Below the pieces are notes generated by a model. That model was given only the letters and a program-made list of their open reading frames with translations, was not told the DNA's origin and searched no databases. From Candidatus Dojkabacteria bacterium (lineage in GTDB: Bacteria; Patescibacteria; Dojkabacteria; SC72; JAFGCJ01), in the NCBI GenBank assembly GCA_016932785.1, contig JAFGCJ010000002.1, forward strand, positions 534,549 to 598,548: a stretch of DNA of 64,000 nt, in the 5' to 3' direction. Numbering within the stretch: the stretch's first letter is position 1; every line of letters begins with the position of its first letter. Below, piece by piece: positions 1-7,677 of this stretch. The position numbers and the translations under genes are program-made.

Positions 1-857
1 ACAAACTGAATCACTACAAAAATTACAAAAAGGATATTCAAGGTAAATGTGAAACTTGATGAGATTATCGCGTCCCAGTTTTTCTTAAGATTCATCCCCT
101 CTCTCTGGTTATCACTCATCCACTTACTTACAACGGACTTTCCATTCCAAAGGGAAAAATTAAAAACAGAGTAGTAAACAGTAACAAGCCCTCCTACTAT
201 TATTCTTCCTACCAACGACATGAAGCTAGAGAAATCCTTAAACCAGCTTCCAATTGTATTATCGATAAAATCCACCACCAAATCACCAAACACCTTATCC
301 GCAGAACTCAAAAGAACTGCAAAAAACAAGAAGAACGGTAGTGCAATAATAAAACCCAAAATAATCCTTGGTAACCATCTACCAGCCTTGGATTTACTTC
401 CAGGAAAAAGAGATCTAAACGGAAATTTCTTCAAAAACCCGAAAAAATCCCCGAACCAGGCAATAAATATCTTCAAGGGAAGAACTATATAGCTGAAGAT
501 TCCAAAATTTGACATTGTCCCTTTCAGAACAACAGCCGCTAGAAAAACAGTCACGACTACAGGCAAAGTTATAAATGCAAAAAACAGGTTATCTGGATCA
601 GCTCTCAGAGCAAAAATTGAACAAAGCAAAATTATAAGAGGCATTGCAAAAAGCCAGAGCGATGATTTTTTGAAAAGCTTTTTGGGCTCAATAAGGGCTA
701 CAGGTACAAATGCCGCAGCAGCTACCAACAGAAAGAATATAACATACGAAATTCCTGGCGTTTTCCACGTAAATAAGTAAACAAATGATGCTCCAAGAAA
801 AAGCGACTCTATAAGGGCAATAACAGAATAGTTACGGACACGCTGTTCTTTTTCCAT
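1..857 (-). CDS. Polytopic membrane protein, DUF4153/DUF4173-like (3' end beyond window)
   Basis: The frame is open from an ATG at 857 down to base 1, so at least 285 codons are present and the C-terminus lies outside the window. The translation starts MEKEQRVRNYSVIALIESLF and is dominated by hydrophobic helices, about seven in the visible part. A segment reading FAVLLSSADKVFGDLV (about residues 180-195) resembles the 'SADPVF' motif that I associate with DUF4173/DUF4153 membrane proteins. That family has no known biochemical role. A TATAAT box at 889-894 (read on the minus strand) lies about 30 bases upstream, divergent from the TrmB-type regulator next door. The family name is from memory of one motif; the membrane nature is directly visible. 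Confidence 0.6.
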   Translation of the reverse strand, partial: MEKEQRVRNYSVIALIESLFLGASFVYLFTWKTPGISYVIFFLLVAAAAFVPVALIEPKKLFKKSSLWLFAMPLIILLCSIFALRADPDNLFFAFITLPVVVTVFLAAVVLKGTMSNFGIFSYIVLPLKIFIAWFGDFFGFLKKFPFRSLFPGSKSKAGRWLPRIILGFIIALPFFLFFAVLLSSADKVFGDLVVDFIDNTIGSWFKDFSSFMSLVGRIIVGGLVTVYYSVFNFSLWNGKSVVSKWMSDNQREGMNLKKNWDAIISSSFTFTLNILFVIFVVIQF

Positions 858-939
858 TTTCTGGTGATTTAAAATAAATTATCTACCAATTATAACGCGA
901 TATTCTTATATATGTAACATCAACCATAGTCCCTTGTAG

Positions 940-968
940 TTGCAATGAGTGCCACTATATGCTACAAT
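940..968 (+). promoter_or_regulatory. Extended -10 promoter giving a leaderless trmB-like mRNA
   Basis: TTGCAA (940-945) is followed by a 17-base spacer and TACAAT (963-968) preceded by TGC, an extended -10. The ATG at 976 lies 7 bases after the -10, so the predicted transcript starts on or next to the start codon. This decides for ATG 976 over the GTG at 949, which would lie upstream of transcription. Confidence 0.6.
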
Positions 969-975
969 CTCATTC

Positions 976-1752
976 ATGAAAGAACGTGAGCTACTAGAAA
1001 ACCTTGACCTGACACCAAACGAAATAGATATTTACCTATATCTGTTAAAGACTGGCTCCAGTCCCGGGCCACAGATATATAAAGAACTCTCACTAGATAA
1101 ATCTTCAACATACCGAGCTCTATCTGAACTCGAAAAAAAAGACCTCATCTACTCTCTTGGTGAGACGAGAAACCAACTTTTTCTTGCAAACTCCACTGAC
1201 AAACTTCTAAAAATGCAAGAAGCAAAAGAAAAAGAGGTCCTTGGCATTAGAAAAGGTCTAAAGAAATTTATAAAAAACATCGATGAATTCTCAAAGAAAA
1301 ACTACAAATTCCAGAACATTAAAATTTTCGAAGGGAAAAACGCGTATTACGCATTCATGGAGGAAAGCCGAAAGGGAAAATATGATGTTTTTAGAAATAT
1401 CTGCTCTACCCAAAAAATTCACAAATTAGCTCATACCAAGGAAAGGTACTACAAGTATATGGAGAGTTATGTTCCCGAGAGAGTTAAAAAGGGGATAAAA
1501 GTTAAGATTCTTTATGACAAAAATACAAAACCAGATTTCCTGGATGTCTCCGACGCAGAAAAATTAAAGGAAGCAAGGCAATATAAAGGGAATTTGAGTT
1601 TAGGCTGTTTTTTAAACACTTTTGCTAACAAAACAGGATTTCTTACTCTAAGAAATGGAGAACCGTGGGCAATAATAATTGAAGATCAACTGATAACCGA
1701 CCTAATTAACAGCTTGTTTGAGGCGATCTGGAATATATCTAAAACTATTTAA
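976..1752 (+). CDS. TrmB-family transcriptional regulator
   Basis: The 258-residue protein begins MKERELLENLDLTPNEIDIY. Residues 1-80 form a winged helix-turn-helix of TrmB type (helix 'LTPNEIDIYLYLLKTG', recognition region 'LDKSSTYRALSELEKKDLIY'). A short coiled segment follows, then a C-terminal effector-like domain starting 'KIFEGKNAYYAFMEESRKGK'. TrmB proteins are sugar- or metabolite-responsive regulators, common in archaea and also found in CPR bacteria. A GTG start nine codons upstream is possible but falls inside the promoter. The gene is directly followed by the tRNA-like RNA and the 340-residue gene, so it may regulate them or be co-transcribed with them. A second TrmB protein is encoded at 11547. 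Confidence 0.8.
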   Translation: MKERELLENLDLTPNEIDIYLYLLKTGSSPGPQIYKELSLDKSSTYRALSELEKKDLIYSLGETRNQLFLANSTDKLLKMQEAKEKEVLGIRKGLKKFIKNIDEFSKKNYKFQNIKIFEGKNAYYAFMEESRKGKYDVFRNICSTQKIHKLAHTKERYYKYMESYVPERVKKGIKVKILYDKNTKPDFLDVSDAEKLKEARQYKGNLSLGCFLNTFANKTGFLTLRNGEPWAIIIEDQLITDLINSLFEAIWNISKTI

Positions 1753-1765
1753 CAATTTAAATCGT

Positions 1766-1838
1766 GGATGGGGTAGTTCAAGGTGAGAACGCTCCTTGTG
1801 AGGAGAGGTTGGAGGTGCAGAGCCTTCCCCCATCCCCA
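1766..1838 (+). ncRNA. tRNA-like RNA, tRNA-His-like ends, shortened anticodon loop, CCA encoded
   Basis: The sequence folds as a tRNA cloverleaf. Acceptor stem: GATGGGG (1767-1773) pairs with CCCCATC (1828-1834), with an extra G1766:C1835 pair (the G-1:C73 hallmark of tRNA-His), then CCA (1836-1838). T8 and A9 are present. D arm: GTTC/GAAC around AAGGTGA, with A14, G18-G19 and A21 equivalents. Anticodon arm: CTCCT/AGGAG closing only TGTG, or CTCC/GGAG closing TTGTGA, which would contain U33 and a GTG (His) anticodon but lack one base. Variable loop: AGGTT. T arm: GGAGG/CCTTC with loop TGCAGAG, which departs from TTCRANY at two positions. It starts 13 bases after the TrmB gene and ends 5 bases before the next start codon. 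It could be a degenerate tRNA-His, a tRNA mimic with a regulatory role, or a non-translational tRNA serving the neighbouring gene. Confidence 0.55.
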
Positions 1839-1843
1839 ATATT

Positions 1844-2866
1844 ATGAACGCAAAAAAATATCTTAAACTGAGACTTACCGACTGTACGAAATACGAACTG
1901 AGCAGCGATGAGAAAAAAACTCTCCAATATGAAGGAATAGAAACATATATATTCCGCAAGCTCAAATCTAAAAAATTCCGCAAAACAAAATTGGATAACG
2001 ATTCTGAAAAACAGATCAAAGAGGCCATAGCAACCAACGTATCCAAAAATGAACCAATAAAATTCACCTACCCCTTCGGAGGGTACAAAATATGGAGGGT
2101 ACCAGACTATCCATGTGCAGGATGGTCTGAATTCATGACGATTAACTATGTATGCAGCTATGTTGCACCAATCCTGGCCGGCTATGAACCCGGCGTTGAA
2201 TTCTATTTCTCATCGGACGATGTTGTCATAGAACTGATTGACAACTTTCCTCGTAAGGACCTCGATAAGTATGTCGCTTCATTCAAATCACTAATCGCCG
2301 AATTTTCCAAATACTTTCCACAAAACATGAAAATGGAGCTAAAGCAGGTTGTTCCCGACATATACAAAACAAAAGAAGAATACGAAAAGGAGTTGGAAGA
2401 ACTCTACAAAGAGTTCAAACTCAGAAAGTACACAGAGGAGGATTTAATTAAATCCAAAAAGAAATTTATTTTTCATTTTCAGAAAAAAGGCCAAAAAGAC
2501 TACTCCGGCTTTTCGGAGAAGGAATTGTCTGAATTATGGAATGACCTGCTATTCTGGAGCGATGCTTACCTCGCACTAGAAAAAAGAAAAGACTTCGTTA
2601 GGGGAAATGACAGAATTGTCTTATTCTCAAACCCCATACCTTTAGCAATAGACATAGGATCAAACCAAGTGTCAAAAGCCAAATTTTGGGCCGGATATGG
2701 AGTGCTAGAAAAAGACAATGACAAATTCTTCGAAAGGATACTTAGCCCGTCGCAGTGGGAAAAGTCGAAGAAGCTGGCACGTACCGAAAATATAAACTTT
2801 CTCTCACAGCCAAACTTCAAATCAGTACACGTTTTTGAAAAAAGACTGGATTTTCTTAAAAACTAG
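1844..2866 (+). CDS. Uncharacterised protein, possible distant DIT1/PvcA-like fold
   Basis: The 340-residue soluble protein has no signal peptide or membrane helix. I recognise the pattern as a recurring hypothetical family of CPR genomes: PFGGYK (77-82), GWSEF (93-97), then YEPGVEFYFSSDDVV (114-128) and DNFPRKDL (133-140), with a lysine/glutamate-rich helical middle and a C-terminal region containing 'VLFSNPIPLAIDIG' and 'AKFWAGYGVLEK'. The order (a P-x-GG-K region, then Y-x-PG..., SD, and a following helix) recalls the DIT1/PvcA isocyanide-synthase superfamily, where a 'Y-PG-x-SDG' segment precedes the catalytic core. That is inference from motif order only; no function is claimed. The ATG is only 5 bases after the CCA of the tRNA-like RNA, and the stop overlaps the convergent methyltransferase gene in a CTAG. 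Confidence 0.65.
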   Translation: MNAKKYLKLRLTDCTKYELSSDEKKTLQYEGIETYIFRKLKSKKFRKTKLDNDSEKQIKEAIATNVSKNEPIKFTYPFGGYKIWRVPDYPCAGWSEFMTINYVCSYVAPILAGYEPGVEFYFSSDDVVIELIDNFPRKDLDKYVASFKSLIAEFSKYFPQNMKMELKQVVPDIYKTKEEYEKELEELYKEFKLRKYTEEDLIKSKKKFIFHFQKKGQKDYSGFSEKELSELWNDLLFWSDAYLALEKRKDFVRGNDRIVLFSNPIPLAIDIGSNQVSKAKFWAGYGVLEKDNDKFFERILSPSQWEKSKKLARTENINFLSQPNFKSVHVFEKRLDFLKN

Positions 2867-3402
2867 TAAATAAAAGGCACAAATTTCCATCTAACCTCTT
2901 CCATATATTCTTTATATTCCTTAGGAAATCTTTCAAGAAGAAATTTCTCCTCACTCCTGGCAACAATGACCCACAGTGCAAGAAGAAGTACCGCACTTAT
3001 AAAAGGCAGGTAACTCTGAGAGCTAAATGCCATACCAAATTGCATCAAAATTGTCCCCAGATAGCCAGGATGACGAATCTTTCCATAAATACCAACGATA
3101 ATGAGCTTCTCTACCTCATCGGCACGTATAGTATTCATAATTTCAAGATCAGATTTTTCATGTGCTCTTTGATATAGAAAAGAAACAATGAACCCCACAA
3201 CAATAAATGCTATCCCAATATACCAGGAATACTCAGCGTATGGGACAACCCAGATTTCAAAATAATGAGAAAGAATACTAATTACAAACTGAAGAATAAA
3301 CCCCACTGTTGTAATTAAATCAGGATTTGAAATAATTCTGTGTGCTTTTGGAGCACTGCTCTTTTGAGGTTCTTGGGTAGTTTTTTTCTCACTTTTAGCC
3401 AT
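2863..3402 (-). CDS. Isoprenylcysteine carboxyl methyltransferase (ICMT/PEMT)-family membrane protein
   Basis: The 179-residue protein starts with a Lys/Ser-rich cytoplasmic segment (1-27), followed by about four transmembrane helices. The C-terminal part carries the family signature: GKIRHPGYLG (about 107-116), then a long hydrophobic helix, 'RSEEKFLLERFPKEYKEYMEE' and 'VRWKFVPF'. The RHP and E-E residues bind S-adenosylmethionine in ICMT/PEMT enzymes. Bacterial members methylate varied lipids or small molecules and the substrate cannot be predicted. The stop overlaps the stop of the convergent upstream gene (CTAG, 2863-2866). A TATAAT lies about 50 bases upstream, so this gene appears to have a short leader. 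Confidence 0.8.
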   Translation of the reverse strand: MAKSEKKTTQEPQKSSAPKAHRIISNPDLITTVGFILQFVISILSHYFEIWVVPYAEYSWYIGIAFIVVGFIVSFLYQRAHEKSDLEIMNTIRADEVEKLIIVGIYGKIRHPGYLGTILMQFGMAFSSQSYLPFISAVLLLALWVIVARSEEKFLLERFPKEYKEYMEEVRWKFVPFIY

Positions 3403-3489
3403 ATAAATAAGTCTTATGAATTTATGAAGTATTGTTTCTGTAATCCTATTATAATACTAACAATGGTAGAAGCCATATGCAATACCGAA

Positions 3490-3630
3490 CTAGGTCCTTT
3501 CCGCACCACATCTAACACACTTTTGCCTATGCACACAAATGAGATCTCCGCACTCCGGACACTCCCACCTCTCTTTCTCATCTCTAACAAATTGTCTTAT
3601 TCCACTGTTCTCAATATTTTCAAGGTTCTC
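3490..3630 (-). pseudogene. Zinc-ribbon remnant directly downstream of tRNA-Ser (DUF3795-like tail)
   Basis: Reading out of the 3' end of tRNA-Ser, one frame stays open to a stop at 3490 and ends RDEKERWECPECGDLICVHR (20 residues), then QKCVRCGAERT. The two CxxC pairs and the 'W-CP-CG-LxCVHR-xC' spacing match the C-terminal zinc ribbon of DUF3795-type proteins as I remember them. No plausible start codon lies between the tRNA end and this segment, so it looks like the 3' stub of a gene whose front was lost where the tRNA gene now sits. It could still be translated from a non-canonical start. Confidence 0.4.
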
Positions 3631-3717
3631 CGGAGAGAGCGGGATTCGAACCCGCGGTACCGGTAAAGGTACACTCGCTCTCCAAGCGAGCGCTTTCGGC
3701 CACTCAGCCATCTCTCC
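3631..3717 (-). tRNA. tRNA-Ser (anticodon GGA)
   Basis: The minus strand reads GGAGAGA / TG / D arm GCTGAGTGGCCGAAAGC / anticodon arm CTCGC-TTGGAGA-GCGAG (anticodon GGA) / long variable arm TACC-TTTACC-GGTA / T arm GCGGG-TTCGAAT-CCCGC / TCTCTCC and discriminator G. The long variable arm and the anticodon are diagnostic of serine class II tRNA. The next bases are GAG, so CCA is not encoded here, unlike in the tRNA-like RNA at 1766. Confidence 0.97.
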
Positions 3718-3785
3718 AAAAAGATCTGAACGATTATAATTTCACAAATTAGGAATTTTCAAGTCCGCATGTTCTCACAATCACA

Positions 3786-6335
3786 CTACTCAGAATTTTG
3801 AACGTCCTCTTCTACTTCCGATTCCTGCTGGTCCTCCTCATCTGGAACAATATTTTCTACGGTTACAGTGATTCTTCCATCTCTGCTGGGCATTCTCCAG
3901 AATATCTTTGGGAACCATGACGGATAGAATTCAACCTCGGGTTCGCCAGATACATAGTCTAACTGCTTGAGAAACTTTATTCCCTCAGCCCAACCCTTAC
4001 CCTGCAGCCCTTTCTCAATTTTGGATTTATCTAACCTAGGCATTACAAACCCAGAGACAGAAACGCTCAGGACAACCTTCCCTTCATCCATAGATACGGA
4101 TTTTACCTCTATCGTCTTTTCAATGTTTTCAGAAATTTCTAGATCCTCAAGGTCACTGTCTTCATCAATGCTATCAAGCAAAAGCTCTTCTATAAGTGCA
4201 TCCAGTGAATTATTGTCATAATACAAAGCCGAACTCTTGGTCTTAAGGCTTACATTAAATGTCTCTTCCTCAGCACCAGCGGGCACATCTGATTCTACAT
4301 CACCATCCACTTCATTTTTTACCGACTCCGGAACAAAAAACCAACGAGATTCCTGTCCTTCCCTTTCAAGCTCTCCTTTTGCTTCATCAAATAAACTTTT
4401 TTTAAGACTGTCCGCCACTTTGTCGATATCATCCTGACTTACAACCTTGTATTCTGTCTTACTTCCTCCCGTCAAAGGATTTAAATTCTTCGCGCTTACT
4501 TGTCCAAGATCATAACTACCAACCTGAAGCGTAGTATTTGCCTCAAGATTATATTCTTCTCCCACTTCCGCAGCTACAACTGTCCCATCTGCCTGAGTCA
4601 TAGGAGCAAAGTCAGGTTTCGCCAAAGTAACCGCACCCTGAAGTATAAAGTTGAGTCCGCCATTGGAAAGTACTGTTCCCGAAGGAACAACAACCTCTTC
4701 GTCAGTTGTATTAAACAGAGTCACCGTCCCCGATGCTTTCTCCCCTCTTGCCGCGGTACCCGTAGCAGTCCCATTGTCGGAACCATTCTTCAGAACCTCT
4801 TCTCTTTTTGCTGGAATCTTTAATTCCTCCTTATCCCGTTCATCAACCGATGTCAAAGCAATAATCTCTCCCTCATATTCCACTGAAATACTCTCTACCT
4901 TTACTTCCGCAATAACCTCCGGAAGATACCAAATCAAAAATGCCATCAAAACAACAACGATAACAAGAACAGGTATCAAAATCTTGGTCGCATTTTTTCC
5001 TTTAAGAAAAACTTTGATCTTTTGAATTAAACCTGAAATGAATGATCCCGCGACTCCCAATCCTTTTTTCAAACCATCACCTGCTCCAGACATTACTCCA
5101 CCCGATTTTTGTTCCGGAGGCATTCTACCTGAGTCAGGAACTCCGGTATCTCTTTTAGGAGGTAAATCATCAAAAGATGAAACCTTTTTAGCACCCACGG
5201 CTTCATAACTAGCAAAATCCCTTCCAACCAAACTCCGTGTCTTTTCTACCGGTTCAGAAGGTACAGATTTTATCTTTCCAACCGGCTTCTCCTTAGAAAC
5301 AGAACCCGCCAGACTGGACGAATCCAAACTCTGTTTTGCCAGCGGTGGTTCAACACCAGGCGACATAGAAGACACCTCCGGTCCAGAGGCAGCACTAACC
5401 TCTCCGGCTGACATACCAGCCCCAACAGCACCACCTATTGAACCTGACACCTTTGAGCCTCCGGACATAGTAGAGCTATCTACCGTCATTTGGAAATCGC
5501 CATCACTGACCTCGCGAACTGAGGTCTGTTTTTGAGCTTCTACTTTCGTTTCGGAAGGCGTATCTTGTCCCCCCGCTGTGTCTTCCACAGAGTCTTCAAA
5601 ATCAAGTTTCTCATCAGTACTGGATTCTTCAGTTTCAACATCATCAACTTCCTGACCCGGAACACCTTGAGACTCTTCAGGTGAGGTTATTTTTTCTTTC
5701 ATACTAACCACATCCTCTGGTTTTTCTGTATTCTCAATCTTTTCTGGCCCCAAATCTTCACCAGTTTTCACACTTTCAACATCTATCTTCTCTTCCAAGC
5801 CCTTCTTTTTTCTATCTTCAGCAAGTTTGCTGGATTGTTCCCAATCACCGTCCTCAACCGAATTCATAGACGGCTTAGCAACAAGACCTGCCAGGGAAGC
5901 CATTCTCTGCCCCGTTTTATCATCAGTAACAAGCAGGATATTCTTCTTTAAAGCATCAGCAGCACGGACAATTAGATTCATAGAAACCGTACTGACCAGA
6001 AGATCACTTCCCGCTGGAATAGATATCACTATCCTATTCGAGGGACTATCCTGGATTTTCTCAAGTAAGAAAGGTATCTCATCCTCAACATCTGTAATGA
6101 TTTTAAAAACTGAATTATCGGCTGATTTAGTGATTACTTGGGATTTATCTGAAGCCCCAACTGAACCCTTATTTTCCTTAACAGTTTTTTTTACTCCTGT
6201 TTCTTTCTTTTCTATTTTCTTCTCAGACTTAACCTTTTGATCATCACCCTTACCAGATTTACCAGAAGGCTTCTCCTTTGGGGTGGACGATTTAACACTT
6301 TTCTTTTTGGTCTTTTCTTTATCTTCTTTTGGCAC
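3786..6335 (-). CDS. Large single-pass membrane protein with baseplate J-like extracytoplasmic domain
   Basis: The 849-residue protein has four parts. Residues 1-70 are Lys-rich. Residues about 80-160 form a small alpha/beta domain (VFKIITDVEDEIPFLLEKI, then 'NRIVISIPAGSDLL', 'ILLVTDDKTGQRMASLAGL'). Residues about 170-440 are an acidic, Ser/Pro/Gln-rich linker. A transmembrane helix follows near 450-475 (ILIPVLVIVVVLMAFLIWYL). The exterior part then carries a baseplate J-like segment: 'VVPSGTVLSNGGLNFILQG', 'VGEEYNLEANTTLQVG' and 'NLNPLTGGSKTEYKVVS'. Proteins with this layout are common in CPR genomes and are annotated from the baseplate_J match; their role is unknown. It lies 10 bases downstream of the FtsA/PilM-like gene on the same strand, suggesting co-expression. 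The acidic C-terminus is unusual for a folded domain. Confidence 0.7.
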   Translation of the reverse strand: MPKEDKEKTKKKSVKSSTPKEKPSGKSGKGDDQKVKSEKKIEKKETGVKKTVKENKGSVGASDKSQVITKSADNSVFKIITDVEDEIPFLLEKIQDSPSNRIVISIPAGSDLLVSTVSMNLIVRAADALKKNILLVTDDKTGQRMASLAGLVAKPSMNSVEDGDWEQSSKLAEDRKKKGLEEKIDVESVKTGEDLGPEKIENTEKPEDVVSMKEKITSPEESQGVPGQEVDDVETEESSTDEKLDFEDSVEDTAGGQDTPSETKVEAQKQTSVREVSDGDFQMTVDSSTMSGGSKVSGSIGGAVGAGMSAGEVSAASGPEVSSMSPGVEPPLAKQSLDSSSLAGSVSKEKPVGKIKSVPSEPVEKTRSLVGRDFASYEAVGAKKVSSFDDLPPKRDTGVPDSGRMPPEQKSGGVMSGAGDGLKKGLGVAGSFISGLIQKIKVFLKGKNATKILIPVLVIVVVLMAFLIWYLPEVIAEVKVESISVEYEGEIIALTSVDERDKEELKIPAKREEVLKNGSDNGTATGTAARGEKASGTVTLFNTTDEEVVVPSGTVLSNGGLNFILQGAVTLAKPDFAPMTQADGTVVAAEVGEEYNLEANTTLQVGSYDLGQVSAKNLNPLTGGSKTEYKVVSQDDIDKVADSLKKSLFDEAKGELEREGQESRWFFVPESVKNEVDGDVESDVPAGAEEETFNVSLKTKSSALYYDNNSLDALIEELLLDSIDEDSDLEDLEISENIEKTIEVKSVSMDEGKVVLSVSVSGFVMPRLDKSKIEKGLQGKGWAEGIKFLKQLDYVSGEPEVEFYPSWFPKIFWRMPSRDGRITVTVENIVPDEEDQQESEVEEDVQNSE

Positions 6336-6345
6336 AGATTATAGA

Positions 6346-7590
6346 TTAAACAACTAAATGCCTGTCCGGGTATCTGATTTTATCCCAAGTGAAGCGTGCA
6401 AGACCAGCAGGTGTAATATCCATTGAATCCTTAAGTTGCTGATGTTTGTCGAAGACCATATCAAGCTTATCCGGAGTTACTACTAAAATCTTAGGAAATC
6501 TCATAAAATCAAGTTTCTGGGTCCAAGGATACTCCATAAGAGCACTTCTGAGATCAGGAAGCATCGCTCCACCTCCACATAGATACATATACGAAGGATA
6601 CTGTTCTATATCCTCCATACCTTCAAGTGCTATTTTAAGTCCCTCAACCCAAACCGGAATATCCTTGTTCAAGGACTTTTTTACCTTATCGGCAATCTTT
6701 TCATCAAGTTCACCATCTGAATATTTTATCTTTCTAGCCTCAGCATGTCTGTAATCAAGATTCATATCTTTGGCTATTCTCTTAGTAAATACTCTTCCGC
6801 CAAAAGCAAAAATCTGAGTATCCAGCACATTTCCGTTCTGAACCAACGCAACATCGGTTGTGCCCCCACCAATATCAACAAAAATACCACTAAAGTTCTT
6901 GTCAGTTGAACCAGAAAAAGCCCGTGCAACAGCAAAAGGCTGAGAAACAATACCAGTAATCTGAAGATTCAAACTATCTGCAACTTTTCTCAAAGCATCC
7001 AGATAAGTCTTGGGTCCAAATGACGCGTAGAAGTGAAGCCTCACCTGTTTACCGGTAAAACCAGTAAGCGAGTCCACTGGCATTCCTCCTATTTCCGCTC
7101 CAGTAATCGTAAGGTGTAAAACTTCTATATCATCTGGATCCATGGCATATTTTGAAGCAAGTTCGTTTCGGCCCGATTCAAAAATATTCTCCTTAACCTG
7201 ATCGAAAATCTCAGACTGCTCACGATAATCAACCTCTTTTGCAGCTCTCTCTTCTCTATCATAATTAACAACAATAGAAACCCCATGGATAAGCTCCCCA
7301 GCAATACCCATTACAACTTTCTGAGGATAATCCTTTTGATCAATCTCACTGGTCACTTCATTAAAACCAAGCTTACAGTTTTCAATTACAGTATCAAGAG
7401 ATTGGATAACCCCACTTTTCATTGCATGCTGTTGTTGGAAGATCCTAGATGAGCGCAAAATATGTACTCCCATCTCACTGCACCTAAACATCATCGTCTT
7501 CAGGACTTCGGTGCCTATATCTACAGCGAGAAGAAGCTCATCCGTAAACTTCGGTTTTGGCGGTTCACTTCTTAAAAACGGCAGTTTCAT
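6346..7590 (-). CDS. Actin-fold ATPase of FtsA/PilM type
   Basis: The 414-residue protein starts MKLPFLRSEPPKPKFTDELL. It has the phosphate-1 motif (LLAVDIGTEVLKTMMF), an SHS2-like insertion in the first third, phosphate-2 (FVDIGGGTTDVALVQNG, about 260-275) and the adenosine motif (LCGGGAMLPDL, about 350). FtsA links FtsZ to the membrane; PilM is the cytoplasmic actin-like protein of type IV pilus systems. No ftsZ or pil genes lie nearby, and the C-terminus has no clear amphipathic membrane-targeting helix. The partner is probably the membrane protein encoded 10 bases downstream. I start at 7590 because TATACT ends 6 bases before it; the in-frame upstream start at 7629 lies upstream of that promoter. 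Confidence 0.8.
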   Translation of the reverse strand: MKLPFLRSEPPKPKFTDELLLAVDIGTEVLKTMMFRCSEMGVHILRSSRIFQQQHAMKSGVIQSLDTVIENCKLGFNEVTSEIDQKDYPQKVVMGIAGELIHGVSIVVNYDREERAAKEVDYREQSEIFDQVKENIFESGRNELASKYAMDPDDIEVLHLTITGAEIGGMPVDSLTGFTGKQVRLHFYASFGPKTYLDALRKVADSLNLQITGIVSQPFAVARAFSGSTDKNFSGIFVDIGGGTTDVALVQNGNVLDTQIFAFGGRVFTKRIAKDMNLDYRHAEARKIKYSDGELDEKIADKVKKSLNKDIPVWVEGLKIALEGMEDIEQYPSYMYLCGGGAMLPDLRSALMEYPWTQKLDFMRFPKILVVTPDKLDMVFDKHQQLKDSMDITPAGLARFTWDKIRYPDRHLVV

Positions 7591-7596
7591 GTCAAT

Positions 7597-7602
7597 AGTA
7601 TA
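7597..7602 (-). promoter_or_regulatory. Extended -10 (TGCTATACT) for the FtsA/PilM-like gene
   Basis: TATACT (minus strand 7602-7597), preceded by TGC, ends 6 bases before the ATG at 7590. It predicts a leaderless transcript and decides the start codon. No good -35 is visible at 17 bases, consistent with an extended -10 promoter. Confidence 0.5.
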
Positions 7603-7663
7603 GCATAGTTTTGGTGACAAACCAGTCAAGAACTAATGGTAGAACCAAAAGACATTTATGGGA

Positions 7664-7669
7664 TATAAT
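7664..7669 (+). promoter_or_regulatory. -10 box for the GT2 glycosyltransferase gene
   Basis: TATAAT (7664-7669) lies 8 bases before ATG 7678. The TTG at 7669 that would extend the protein by three codons overlaps the -10 itself, so ATG 7678 is preferred. Confidence 0.5.
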
Positions 7670-7677
7670 TGGGACAC

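Noticed and set aside
220..492. Plus-strand frame of 90 codons near the left end
   Set aside because: It lies antisense to a continuous hydrophobic membrane-protein frame on the minus strand that runs from 857 to the window edge.
1766..1838. Calling the element at 1766 an ordinary tRNA-His
   Set aside because: The anticodon loop is too short by one to three bases depending on pairing, and T-loop positions 55 and 58 are both G. It is reported as tRNA-like instead.
3340..3739. Plus-strand frames at 3340-3666 and 3539-3739
   Set aside because: They read the tRNA-Ser gene and the zinc-ribbon remnant in antisense; the 'SGIRTRG' pattern is the usual artefact of translating a tRNA complement.
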